Below are positions 49,756 through 62,736 of a stretch of DNA of 64,000 nt, one piece after another (position 1 is the first letter of the stretch; each line of letters starts with the position of its first letter). The notes under the pieces are model-generated. The model was given only the letters and a program-made list of their open reading frames with translations. It ran no database searches and was not told where the DNA came from. The position numbers were made by a program, and so were the translations under genes. Source of the DNA: Sipunculus nudus (lineage: Eukaryota; Annelida; Sipuncula; Golfingiida; Sipunculidae). The stretch spans positions 97,366,124 to 97,430,123 of the forward strand of contig CM049308.1 in assembly GCA_026874595.1 (NCBI GenBank), read 5' to 3'.

Positions 49756-50830
49756 TTAACTCCATGGTTATATGTCCCCAAGATCTCAACCTAAACCAAA
49801 AACTGGACCGCGACTTCGTTCCTTCGAGATATAAAGGAAAAACCTCCATTTCCCATTTAAAACATATTGTTAAACTTCAAAACTGCCACCTATGTAAACC
49901 ACTGGTGCTGTTTTGTTCAAATTTGGTATAGCCATTCCTATATGTATTTCCTATATTCATGCCAGAAATAAGTCAATATTGCGTAATTTGTAGTAGTTAT
50001 AGACCCGATCATAATGCACTTTTTCAAAAATCCGGAACGATATTTACTCACTTAACATGATACTTTTTTCAAGTTAGAGAGCCCGTTTTAAACATTTAAC
50101 TATATTTGATTTAATTCTAATTATATACCAGAAATTAGGTCAAAATTTTGTAAATATTTAAATTATTAGCATAAATGTAAAATCAATACCTTTAATTTTG
50201 CCAAAATTTGACAATGGCACATTTTTTCCTGTGAGTACATTTGATTTAATTTTCACATGATGGACAGATAAGGTCTTAAACTTATATAACTGAAATTTGA
50301 AAGCAGTTGTTAAAAAATTGTAGCTTATATTCAAGTTTTGGTAGACCAGGTCAAGTATTGTTTTTACTACAAGCCTTGTTATACTTCCAGACTGCCCACC
50401 CCGAAAGCTACTGGTGTTGTTTTGTTTATATTTTGCAAACTATCCCTCCATCTAATGCCTATGTAAATGCAAGAAATTAGGTCAATTGCATAATTTGTAG
50501 AAGTTATGGGCATCAACATAATGTACCTTGTCAAAAACCTTGAAAGACATCACTACTTAATATGATAACCGTTGAAACTAGTTTTTCAAACAAATAACTG
50601 TATTTTATTAAGAAATTGAATGTCAGAAATTAGATCATTATTTTGCAATATTATAAATTGATTAGCATAAAAATGTAGAATCATCTCTTTAAATGTTGCC
50701 CAACTTTGCCCAGGGCACTTTATTCATGTAAGCACTGGTTATTTAATTCTCACATGATGGATAGATAAGTTTTAAGCTTTTATATAATCTGAAATTTTAA
50801 AGTAGATTTTATCGCAGTTTTAGAAAATCA
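49756..50830. repeat. Dispersed AT-rich repeat, two to three diverged units
   Basis: Each ~330-450 bp unit has, in order: ccagaaattaggtcaa, tttgtaa..tagcataaa, tttgccaaa(a/c)tttgac..ggcaca, acatgatgga(c/t)agataag and tgaaatttgaaagcagtt. The same elements occur at 25270-25971 and near 26930. Confidence 0.75.
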
Positions 50831-50929
50831 TGTCATATAAACAACTGTTACATAATGCAAGGTTATTGTCTGGGTGGTGTAGCAATGCACCCAAGGTTTG
50901 TTATGTAACTTACTTGGTCAACTGGCTTG

Positions 50930-51690
50930 ATATTAATGAACAAGCCATCGCTAGCTTTAAGAACATTGTTGATATCAATGAACAAGCTATCGAGAGCTTT
51001 AAGAAAATGTTCATATGAATAAACAATAAACAAGCCATCGCGAGCTTTAAGAACATGGTTATTATAGATAAACAAGCCATCGCAAGCTTTAAGAACATTG
51101 TTGATATTAATGAACAAGCCATCGCAAGCTTTAAGAACATTGTTGATATTAATGAACAAGCCATCGCAAGCTTTAAGAACATTGTTGATATTAATGAACA
51201 AGCCATCGCAAGCTTTAAGAACATTGTTGATATTAATGAACAAGCCATCGCAAGCTTTAAGAACATTGTTGATATCAATGAACAAGCCATCGAGAGCTTT
51301 AAGAAAATTGTTCATATGAATTAACAATAAACAAGCCATCGCGAGTTTTAAGAACATTGTTGATATTGATAAACAAACCGTCGCAAGCTTTAAGAACATT
51401 GTTGATATTAATGAACTAGCCATCGCAAGCTTTAAAAATCGTTGATATCAATGAACAAGCCACCGCCAGTTTTAAGAAAATTGTTCATATAAATAAACAA
51501 TAAACAAGCCATCGCCAGTTTTAAGAACATGGTTATTATTGATAAACAAGCCGTCGGAAGCTTTAAGAACATTTTTTTATATCAATAAACAAACCATCGC
51601 GAGCTTTAAGAACACTGCTTATATGGCAAACAAGCCATCATGAGTTTTAGGAACATTGTTGATATTAATAAATAAGCAATTGCAAGCTTC
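50930..51690. repeat. 42-bp minisatellite, about 17 units
   Basis: Units of atcgcaagctttaagaacat followed by tgttgatattaatgaacaag and cc. Central units (51080-51260) are almost identical, outer units are diverged or slightly different in length. 42 is divisible by three, giving 14-residue periodic frames on both strands (NEQAIASFKNIVDI on +), interrupted by stops in the diverged units. Confidence 0.95.
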
Positions 51691-54600
51691 AAGAACATTG
51701 ACGATCGAGGGGTAACTGTGTGGGGCAACTGGCTGAGATTTGATGGATGAAGATCGAGGGGTGATTGTGTGTGGAATCTGTCTGAGATAGGATGGTGAAC
51801 ATGGAGGAGCAATTATGAGGGGCATCTGACTGAGATTGGATGGATGTAGATCGTGATTAAACTGTGTTGGGCATCCGGCTGAGATTAGATGGATGAATAT
51901 AAAGGGGTAAATGTGTTGAGCAACTGGCTGAAATTTGATGGATGAATATCAAGGGGTAAATGTGTTGAGCAACTGGCTGAGATTTGATGGATGAAGATCG
52001 AAGGGTAATTGTGTGTTGCATCTGGCTGAGATTGGATGGATGAAGATCGAGGGGTAATTATGTTGGGCAACTGGCTGAGATTGGATGGATGAAGATCGTG
52101 ATCAAATTGTGTTGGGCATCCGGCTGAGATTAGATGGATGAATATTAAGGGGTAAATGTGTTCAGCAACTGGCTGAAATTTGATGGATGGATATCAAGGG
52201 GTTAATGTGTTGAGCAACTGGCTTAGATTTGATGGATGAAGGTCGAGGGGTAACTATGTGGGGCATCTGGATGAGACTGGTTTGATGAAGATCCAGGGGT
52301 AACTGTGTGGGGCAACTGGCTGAGATTGGAAGGATTAAGGTCGAAGGGATAACTGTATGATCCATATGACTAAGATTGGATGGATGAAGATCGAAGGGTA
52401 TTTATGAGAGGCAACTCGCTAAGGTTTGATGTATGAAGTACTTCAGGTAATTATGTGGGGCAACTGGCAGAGAATGGATGGATGAAGATCGAGGGGTAAT
52501 TATGTGGGGCACCTGGCTGAGATTGGATGGATGAAGATCGAAGGGTTATTGTGTGCTGCATCTGACTGAGATTGGATGGATGGAGACCGAGGGGTAATTA
52601 TGTTAGGCAACTGGCTGAGATTGGATGGATGAATATCAAGGGGATAAATGTGTTGAGCAACTGGCCGAGATATGATGGATGAAGATCGAGGGATGATTGT
52701 GTGTGGAATCTGTCTGAGATAAGAAAGATGAACATCGAGGAGTAATTATGAGGGGCATCTGGCTGAGATTGGATGGATGAAGATCGAGGGGTAATTATGT
52801 TGGGCAACTGGCTGAGATTGGATGGATGAAGATCGTGATCAAATTGTGTTGGGCATCCGGCTGAGATTAGATGGATGAATATTAAGGGGTAAATGTGTTC
52901 AGCAACTGGCTGAAATTTGATGGATGGATATCAAGGGGTTAATGTGTTGAGCAACTGGCTTAGATTTGATGGATGAAGGTCGAGGGGTAACTATGTGGGG
53001 CATCTGGATGAGACTGGTTTGATGAAGATCCAGGGGTAACTGTGTGGGGCAACTGGCTGAGATTGGAAGGATTAAGGTCGAAGGGATAACTGTATGATCC
53101 ATATGACTAAGATTGGATGGATGAAGATCGAAGGGTATTTATGAGAGGCAACTCGCTAAGGTTTGATGTATGAAGTACTTCAGGTAATTATGTGGGGCAA
53201 CTGGCAGAGAATGGATGGATGAAGATCGAGGGGTAATTATGTGGGGCACCTGGCTGAGATTGGATGGATGAAGATCGAAGGGTTATTGTGTGCTGCATCT
53301 GACTGAGATTGGATGGATGGAGACCGAGGGGTAATTATGTTAGGCAACTGGCTGAGATTGGATGGATGAATATCAAGGGGATAAATGTGTTGAGCAACTG
53401 GCTTAGATTTGATGGATGAAGATCGAGGGGTAATTATGTGGGGCACCTGGCTGAGATTGGATGGATGAAGATCGAGAGATGATTGTGTGTGGAATCTGTC
53501 TGAGATAAGAAAGATGAACATCGAGGAGTAATTATGAGGGGCATCTGATTGAGATTGGATGGATGAATATCGAGGGGTAATTATGTGGGGCAACTGGCTA
53601 ATATTGGATGGATGAAGATTGAGGGGTAACTATGTGGTGCAACTGGCTGAGATTGGATGGATGAAGATCGAGGGGTAATTGTTTGGGGCATCTGGCTGAG
53701 ATTGAATGGATGGATATCAAGGGGTAAATGTGTCGAGCAACTGGCTGAGATTGGATGGATGAAGATCGAGGGGTAATTGTTTGGGGCATCTGGTTGAGAT
53801 TAGATGGATGAATATCAAGGGGTAAATGTGTTGAGCAACTGGCTGAGATTTGTTGGATGAAGATCGACGGGTAACTATGTGGGGCATCTGGATGAAATTG
53901 GATGGATGAAGATTGAGGGGTAACTGTGTGTGGCAACTGGCTGAGATTTGATGGATGCAGATTGTAGGGTAATTATGTGGGCGACTGGCTGAGATTGGAT
54001 GGATGGAGATCGAAGGGTATTTGTGTGTTGCATCTGGCTGAGATTGGATGGATGAAGATCGAGGGGTAATTATGTAGGGCAACTGGCTAAGATTGGATGG
54101 ATGAAGATTGTGATTAAATTGTGTTGGGCATCTGGCTGAGATTAGATGGATGAATATTAAGGGGTAAATGTGTTCAGCAACTGGCTGAAATTTGATGGAT
54201 GGATATCAAGGGGTAAATGTGTTGAGCAACTGGCTTAGATTTGATGGATGAAGGTCGAGGGGTAACTATGTGGGGCATCTGGATGAGACTGGTTTGATGA
54301 AGATCCAGGGGTAACTGGGGCAACTGGCTGAGATTGGATGAATGAATATCAAGGGGTAAATGTGTCGAGCAACTGGCTGAGATTTGATGGATGAAGATCG
54401 AGGGGTAACTATGTGGGGCATCTGGATGAAATTGGATGGATAAAGATCGAGGGGTAATTGTGTGTGGCATCTGGCTGAGATTTGATGAATGAAGATCGAG
54501 GGGTAACTATGTGGGGCATCTGGATGAAACAGGGTAGATGAAAGTCGAAGGGTTACTGTGTGGGGCATCTGGCTGAGATTGAATGGATGAATATCAAGGG

Positions 54601-57600
54601 GTAAATGTTTCGAGCAACTGGCTGAGATTTGATGGATGAAGATCGAGGGGTGATTGTGTGTGAATTCTGTCTGAGATTGCATGGATGAACATCGAGGAGT
54701 AATTATGGGGGGCATCTGACTGAGATTGGATGGATGTAGATCGAGGGGTTATTATGTGGGGCAACTGGCTGATATTGGATGGGTGAAAATTGAGGCGTAA
54801 CTATGTGGGGCATCTGGCTGATATTGGTTCGATAAAGATCGAGCGGTAATTGTTTGGGGAATCTGGATGAGATTAGATGGATGAATATCAAGGGGTAAAT
54901 GTGTCGAGCAACTGGCTGAGATTTGATTGATGAAGATCGAGGGGTAACTATGTGGGGCATCTGGATGAAATTGGATGGATGAAGATCGAGGGATAATTGT
55001 GTGTGGCATCTGGCTGAGATTGGATGGATGAAGATCGAAGGGTAATTGTGTGCTGCATCTGACTGAGATTGGATGGATGGAGACCGAGGGGTAATTATGT
55101 GGGGCAACTGGCTGATATTGGATGGGTGAAAATTGAGGCGTAACTATGTGGTTCATCTGGCTGATATTGGATGGATGAAGATCGAGGGGTAATTGTTTGG
55201 GGCATCTGGATGAGATTAGATGGATGAATATCAAGGGGTAAATGTGTCGAGCAACTGGCTGAGATTTGATGGATGAAGATCGAGGGGTGATTGTGTGTGA
55301 ATTCTGTCTGAGATTGGATGGATGAACATCGAGGAGTAATTATGGGGGGCATCTGACTGAGATTGGATGGATGTAGATCGAGGGGTAATTATGTGGGGCA
55401 ACTGTCTGAAATTGAATGGGTGAAAATTGAGGCGTAACTATGTGGGGCATCTGGCTGATATTGGTTCGATAAAGATCGAGCGGTAATTGTTTGGGGAATC
55501 TGGATGAGATTAGATGGATGAATATCAAGGGGTAAATGTGTCGAGCAACTGGCTGAGATTTGATGGATGAAGATCGAGGGGTAACTATGTGGGGCATCTG
55601 GATGAAATTGGATGGATGAAGATCGAGGGGTAATTGTGTGTGGCATCTGGCTGAGATTGGATGGATGAAGATCGAAGGGTAATTGTGTACTGCATCTGAC
55701 TGAGATTGGATGGATGGAGACCGAGGGGTAATTATGTGGGGCAACTGGCTGATATTGGATGGGTGAAAATTGAGGCGTAACTATGTGGTGCATCTGGCTG
55801 ATATTGGATGGATGAAGATCGAGGGGTAATTGTTTGGGGCATCTGGATGAGATTAGATGGATGAATATCAAGGGGTAAATGTGTCGAGCAACTGGCTGGG
55901 ATTTGATGGATGAAGATCTTGAGGTAATTATGTGGGGCAACTGGCAGAGAATGGATGGATGAAGATCGAGGGGTAATTATGTGGGGGAACTGGCTGAGAT
56001 TGGATGGATGAAGATCGAAGGGTAATTGTGTGCTGCATCTGACTGAGATTGGATGGATGGAGACCGAGGGGTAATTATGTTAGGCAACTGGCTGAGATTG
56101 GATGGATGAATATCAAGGGGATAAATGTGTTGAGCAACTGGCCGAGATATGATGGATGAAGATCGAGGGATGATTGTGTTTGGAATCTGTCTGAGATAAG
56201 ATGGATGAACATCGAGGAGTAATTATGAGGGGCATCTGACTGAGATTGGATGGATGTAGATCGAGGGGTAATTATGTGGGGCAACTGGCTGATATTGAAT
56301 GGATGAATATCAAGGGGTAAATGTGTCGAGCAACTGGCTGAGATTTGATGGATGAAGATCGAGGGGTGATTGTGTGTGAATTCTGTTTCAGATAGCATGG
56401 ATAAACATCGAGGAGTAATTATGGGGGGCATCTGACAGAGATTGGATGGATGAAGATCGAGGGGTAATTGTTTGGGGCATCTGGATGAGATTAGATGGAT
56501 GAATATCAAGAGGTAAATGTGTCGAGCAACTGGCTGAGATTTGATGGATGAAGATTGAGGGTAACTATGTGGGGCATCTGGATGAAATTGGATGGGTGAA
56601 GATTGAGGGGTAATTGTGTGTGGCATCTGGCTGAGATTTGATGAATGAAGATCGAGGGGTAACTATGTGGGGCATCTGGATGAAACAGGGTGGATGAAAG
56701 TCGAAGGGTTACTGTGTGGGGCATCTGGCTGAGACTGGTTTGATGAAGATCTAGGGGTAACTGTGTGGGGCAACTGGCTGAGATTGGAAGGATGAAGGTC
56801 GAGGGGGTAACTGTATGGTCCATATGGCTAAGATTGGATGGATGAAGATCGAAGGGTAATTATTAGAGGCAACTCGCTAAGATTTGATGAGTGAAGATCT
56901 TGAGGTAATTATGTGGGGCAACTGGCAGAGACTGGATGGATGAAGATCATGGGGGAATTGTGTGGGGCATCTGGCTGAGATTGGATAGATGAATATCAAG
57001 TGGATAAATGTGTTGAGCAACTGGCTGAGATTTGATGGATGAAGATCGAGGGGAAATTGTGTGGGGCACCTGGATGAAATTAGATGGTTGAAGATCGAGG
57101 GGTAACTGTGGGTGGCAACTGGCTGAGATTGGATGGATGAAGTTCTTAAGGTAATTATGTGAGTCAACTGGCTGAGCTTTGATGGATGAAGATCGAGGGG
57201 TGATTGTGTGTGGAATCTGGGTGAGATTGGACGGATGAAGATCGAGGGGTAATTATGTGGGGCAACTGGATGAGATTGGATGGATAAAGATCGAGGGATA
57301 ATTATGTGGGGCATCTGGCTGAGATTGGATGGATGAAGATCGAGGGGTAACTATGTGGGGCATCTGGATGAAACAGGGTGGATGAAAGTCGAAGGGTTAC
57401 TGTGTGGGGCATCTGGCTGAGACTGGTTTGATAAAGATCCAGGGGTAACTGTGTGGGGCAACTGGCTGAGATTGGAAGGATGAAGGTCGAGGGGGTAACT
57501 GTATGGTCCATATGGCTAAGATTGGATGGATGAAGATCGAAGGGTAATTATTAGAGGCAACTCGCTAAGATTTGATGAGTGAAGATCTTGAGGTAATTAT

Positions 57601-60600
57601 GTGGGGCAACTGGCAGAGACTGGATGGATGAAGATCATGGGGGAATTGTGTGGGGCATCTGGCTGAGATTGGATGGATGAAGATCGAGGGGAAATTGTGT
57701 GGGGCACCTGGATGAAATTGGATGGTTGAAGATCGAGGGGTAACTGTGGGTGGCAACTGGCTGAGATTTGATGGATGAAGTTCTTAAGGTAATTATGTGG
57801 GGCAACTGGCTGAGCTTTGATGGATGAAGATCGAGGGGTGATTGTGTGTGGAATCTGGCTGAGATTGGACGGATGAAGATCGAGGGGTAATTATGTGGGG
57901 CAACTGGATGAGATTGGATGGATAAAGATCGAGGGGTAATTATGTGGGGCATCTGGCTGACATTGGATGGATGAAGATCAAGGGGTAATTATGTGAGGCA
58001 ACTGGCTGAGATCGGATGGATGAAGATCGAAGTGTAACTGTGTTGGGCATCCGGCTGAGATTGGATGGATGAAGATCGAGGGGTAATTGTGTGGGGTACT
58101 GGCTGAGATTGGATGGATGAATATCAAGGGGATAAATGTGTTGAGCAACTGGCTGAGATTTGATGGATGAAGTTCTTGGGGTAATTATGTGGGGCAACAG
58201 GCTGAAATTTGATGAATGAAGATCAAGGGGCAATTGTGTGTGGCATATGGCTGAGATTGGATGGATGAATATCATGGGGATAAATGTGTTGAGCAACTGG
58301 CTGAGATTTGATGGATGAAGTTCTTGAGGTAATTATGTGGGCAACTGGCTTAGATTTGATAGAAGAAGATCGAGGGGTAATTGTGGATGGCAACTGGCTG
58401 AGGTTTGATGGATGAAGTTCTTGAGGTAATTATGTGGGGCAACTGGCTGAGATTTGATGGATGAAGATCGAGGGGTAATTGTGTGTGGCATCTGGCTGAG
58501 ATTGGATGGATGAATATCAAGGGGATAAATGTGTTGAGCAACTGGCTGAGATTTGATGGATGAAGTTCTTGAGGTAATTATGTGGGGAAACTGGCTGAGA
58601 TTTGATGGATGAAGATCGAGGGGTAATTGTGGGTGGCAACTGGCTGATATTTGATGGATGAAGTTCTTGAGATAATTATGTGGGGCAACTGGCTGAGATT
58701 TGATGAGTGAAGATCTTGAGGTAATTATGTGGGGCAACTGGCAGAGACTGGATGGATGAAGATCATGGGGGAATTGTGTGGGGCATCTGGCTGAGATTGG
58801 ATAGATGAATATCAAGTGGATAAATGTGTTGAGCAACTGGCTGAGATTTGATGGATGAAGATCGAGGGGAAATTGTGTGGGGCACCTGGATGAAATTAGA
58901 TGGTTGAAGATCGAGGGGTAACTGTGGGTGGCAACTGGCTGAGATTGGATGGATGAAGTTCTTAAGGTAATTATGTGAGTCAACTGGCTGAGCTTTGATG
59001 GATGAAGATCGAGGGGTGATTGTGTGTGGAATCTGGGTGAGATTGGACGGATGAAGATCGAGGGGTAATTATGTGGGGCAACTGGATGAGATTGGATGGA
59101 TAAAGATCGAGGGATAATTATGTGGGGCATCTGGCTGAGATTGGATGGATGAAGATCGAGGGGTAACTATGTGGGGCATCTGGATGAAACAGGGTGGATG
59201 AAAGTCGAAGGGTTACTGTGTGGGGCATCTGGCTGAGACTGGTTTGATAAAGATCCAGGGGTAACTGTGTGGGGCAACTGGCTGAGATTGGAAGGATGAA
59301 GGTCGAGGGGGTAACTGTATGGTCCATATGGCTAAGATTGGATGGATGAAGATCGAAGGGTAATTATTAGAGGCAACTCGCTAAGATTTGATGAGTGAAG
59401 ATCTTGAGGTAATTATGTGGGGCAACTGGCAGAGACTGGATGGATGAAGATCATGGGGGAATTGTGTGGGGCATCTGGCTGAGATTGGATGGATGAAGAT
59501 CGAGGGGAAATTGTGTGGGGCACCTGGATGAAATTGGATGGTTGAAGATCGAGGGGTAACTGTGGGTGGCAACTGGCTGAGATTTGATGGATGAAGTTCT
59601 TAAGGTAATTATGTGGGGCAACTGGCTGAGCTTTGATGGATGAAGATCGAGGGGTGATTGTGTGTGGAATCTGGCTGAGATTGGACGGATGAAGATCGAG
59701 GGGTAATTATGTGGGGCAACTGGATGAGATTGGATGGATAAAGATCGAGGGGTAATTATGTGGGGCATCTGGCTGACATTGGATGGATGAAGATCAAAGG
59801 GTAATTATGTGAGGCAACTGGCTGAGATCGGATGGATGAAGATCGAAGTGTAACTGTGTTGGGCATCCGGCTGAGATTGGATGGATGAAGATCGAGGGGT
59901 AATTGTGTGGGGTACTGGCTGAGATTGGATGGATGAATATGAAGGGGATAAATGTGTTGAGCAACTGGCTGAGATTTGATGGATGAAGTTCTTGGGGTAA
60001 TTATGTGGGGCAACAGGCTGAAATTTGATGAATGAAGATCAAGGGGCAATTGTGTGTGGCATATGGCTGAGATTGGATGGATGAATATCATGGGGATAAA
60101 TGTGTTGAGCAACTGGCTGAGATTTGATGGATGAAGTTCTTGAGGTAATTATGTGGGCAACTGGCTTAGATTTGATAGAAGAAGATCGAGGGGTAATTGT
60201 GGATGGCAACTGGCTGAGGTTTGATGGATGAAGTTCTTGAGGTAATTATGTGGGGCAACTGGCTGAGATTTGATGGATGAAGATCGAGGGGTAATTGTGT
60301 GTGGCATCTGGCTGAGATTGGATGGATGAATATCAAGGGGATAAATGTGTTGAGCAACTGGCTGAGATTTGATGGATGAAGTTCTTGAGGTAATTATGTG
60401 GGGAAACTGGCTGAGATTTGATGGATGAAGATCGAGGGGTAATTGTGGGTGGCAACTGGCTGATATTTGATGGATGAAGTTCTTGAGATAATTATGTGGG
60501 GCAACTGGCTGAGATTTGATGGATGAAGATCGAGGGGTAATTGTGTGTGGCATCTGGCTGAGATTTGATGGATGAAGATCGAGGGGCAATTGTGTGTGGC

Positions 60601-61720
60601 ATCTGGCTGAGATTGGATGGATGAATATCAAGTGGAGAAATGTGTTGAGCAACTGGCTGAGATTTGATGGATGAAGTTCTTGAGGTAATTATGTGGGGCA
60701 ACTGGCTGAGATATGATGGATGAAGATCGGGGGATAATTGTGTGTTGCATCTGGCTGAGGTTTGATGGATGAAGATCGAGGGGTAATTGTGTGTGGCATC
60801 TGGCTGAGATTTGATGAATGAAGATCGAGGGGATATTGTGTGATGCATCTGGCTGAGATTGGTCGGATGAAGATCGTGGGATAATTATGTGGGGCAACTG
60901 GATGAGATTGGATGGATGAAGATCGAGGGGTGATTGTGTGTGGAATCTGGCTGAGATTGGACGGATGAAGATCGAGAGGCAATTGTGTAGGGCATCTGGC
61001 TGAGATTGGATGGATGAATATGAAGGGGATAAATGTGTTGAGCAACTGGCTGAGATTTGATGGATAAAATTCTTAAGGTAATTATGTGGGGCAACTGGCT
61101 GAGATTTGATGGATGAAGATCGAGGGGTAATTGTGTGTGGCATCTGGCTGAGATTTGATGAATGAAGATCGAGGGGTAATTTTGTGTGGCATCTGGCTGA
61201 GATTTGATGGATGAAGATCGAGGGATAATTATGTGGGGCAACTGGCTAAGATTGGATGGATGAAGATCGAGGGGTGATTGTGTGATGCATCTGGCTGAGA
61301 TTTGATGAATGAAGATCGAGGGATAATTATGTGGGGCAACTGGCTAAGATTGGATTGATGAAGATCGAGGGATGATTGTGTGTGGAATCTGGCTGAGATT
61401 GGACGGATGAAGATCGAGGGGTAATTATGTGGGGCAACTGGATGAGATTGGATGGATAAAGATCGAGGGGTAATTATGTGGGGCATCTGGCTGAGATTGG
61501 ATGGATGAAGATCAAGGGGTAATTATGTGAGGCAACTGGCTGAGATCGGATGGATGAAGATCGAAGTGTATCTGTGTTGGGCATCTGGCTTGGATTGGTC
61601 GGATGGAGATCGTGGGGAAATTATGTGGGGCAACTGGCTAAGAATGGATGGATGGAGAACGAGGGGTAATTGTGTGTGGCATCTGCCTGAGAATGGATGG
61701 ATGAAGATCGAGGGGTAATT
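51691..61720. repeat. 49-bp satellite, about 205 units, multi-level higher order
   Basis: Units of gatcgaggggtaattatgtg, then gggcaactggctgagattgg and atggatgaa. Larger duplications are visible: ~737 bp (52162 and 52899 blocks), 637 bp (54703 and 55340 blocks, 13 units) and 1816 bp (about 56877-58690 repeated at 58693-60500, 37 units, nearly identical). The minus strand is almost free of stops in all frames, so ORFs up to 265 codons occur. They are repeat translations, not genes. The array lies wholly inside the large intron of the second bZIP gene. Confidence 0.96.
56877..60500. repeat. 1816-bp tandem duplication within the 49-bp satellite
   Basis: Variant patterns at 57302, 57565, 57635, 57940 and 58350 each reappear exactly 1816 bp later with very few substitutions (for example atatca versus atatga near 58123/59939), which points to a recent event. 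Confidence 0.9.
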
Positions 61721-61954
61721 TATTTATTTATTTTATTTATTTATTTTTTTCAAATAGGGTAACCTATATTCAGCTCATTTGCTGGTTTTCAACACGGTCC
61801 TGGATAAAGCTAGAACATATAAAATGAATAAAATACACATCATACAGATACAGATTAAACATGACATAGTGCTATATATATTAAAAACATAGTTCAATAA
61901 AAGTTGTTATGCAGTAATGAAATATAGTCGTTACATAGAAGACATTGAAAATAA
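61721..61954 (-). mobile_element. Truncated retroelement inserted in the satellite
   Basis: A 234-bp foreign segment interrupts one 49-bp unit. Read on the minus strand it ends ggttaccctatttgaaaaaa plus a (TAAA)n tail, the 3' end of a LINE-like or LINE-mobilised element. The target aatt (61717-61720) is repeated at 61955-61958, a short target-site duplication that rejoins the interrupted unit exactly. There is no ORF; it is 5' truncated. Confidence 0.85.
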
Positions 61955-62230
61955 AATTATGTGGGGCATCTGGCTGAGATTCGATGGATGAAGATCGAGG
62001 AGTAATTATGTGGGGCAACTGGCTGAGATTGGATGGATTAAGATCGAGGGGTTATTGTGTGTGGCATCTGGCTGAGATTGAATGGATGAGGTTCGCGGGG
62101 TAATTATGTGGGGCAACTGACTGAGATTTGATGGATGAAGACCGAGGGGTAACAGTGTTGAGCAAATGGTTGAGATTGGATGGATCAGTATCGAGGGGTA
62201 GCTGTGAGGGGCTAGTGGCTGAGATTGAAT
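61955..62230. repeat. 49-bp satellite, continuation after the insertion
   Basis: Five to six more units, increasingly diverged, ending near 62230. Confidence 0.93.
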
Positions 62231-62625
62231 ATGGAGCAGTGATATTTTTTATCTGTTATCGGTCTCAAACTTAAACTCTATTAACGGACACCAATATGCC
62301 ACAAAACAGACCATTATGCTGCCAGTGAACTTTGGTATGTCGTGCACCTCAACATTAAGTGTACCGAAAGTTTATAACATTTAATAAAAATCATCGCGTT
62401 TTTTTTTTATTCATTTGCAATCATTCTATGTAATCTTGTTTTCCTTCTTATTAAATAATATGGTTTTCATTTCAAAACATTTCTCATCAATTTAGCTTCT
62501 ACATCTTAGAAAGTCTCTCATTTTATAATGAAAAAAAAATAAATATCTGTATCCGTCCACATATGTCGTCAAAAATCGAATATTAAATATATTATAAAAT
62601 TATCCCAATGTATTTTTTTTTTCAG
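62231..62625 (+). other. Large intron, 3' end
   Basis: AT-rich unique sequence ending in a strong pyrimidine tract and cag at 62623-62625. Confidence 0.75.
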
Positions 62626-62736
62626 TTTGAAATCCCGGATAGCGTGGGATGTGATGAGCTTCGCAAGATGCGGAGTAAACTAGCTGCTAAGAGATGCCGA
62701 GACAAGAAAAAACGGCACGAGGAAAAGTTGAAAAAA
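62626..62736 (+). CDS. Divergent bZIP factor, basic-region exon
   Basis: 111 bp, 37 codons, phase 0 on both sides, the same design as the 108-bp basic exon of the ATF3-like gene. The core RKMRSKLAAKRCRDKKKR has AA-x2-C-R spacing, but Ser replaces the near-invariant base-contacting Asn (S17 of the exon; R25 is the invariant Arg). L35 is ten residues after R25, the expected first zipper leucine. The exon ends EEKLKK|gtaagc. The remaining zipper should be in an exon beyond the window. A nuclear DNA-binding role is expected from the family, but the Ser makes standard AP-1/CRE binding uncertain. Confidence 0.8.

Noticed and set aside
50863-51423. 186-codon ORF of NNVLKACDGLF repeats
   Set aside because: It is the 42-bp minisatellite translated. 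Outer units contain stops and length changes on both strands.
53237-61486. Long minus-strand ORFs (up to 265 codons) with PSIFIHPIS-type repeats
   Set aside because: They are translations of the 49-bp satellite. Stop-free frames occur in all phases because the unit lacks minus-strand stops, and frames switch at every unit-length change.
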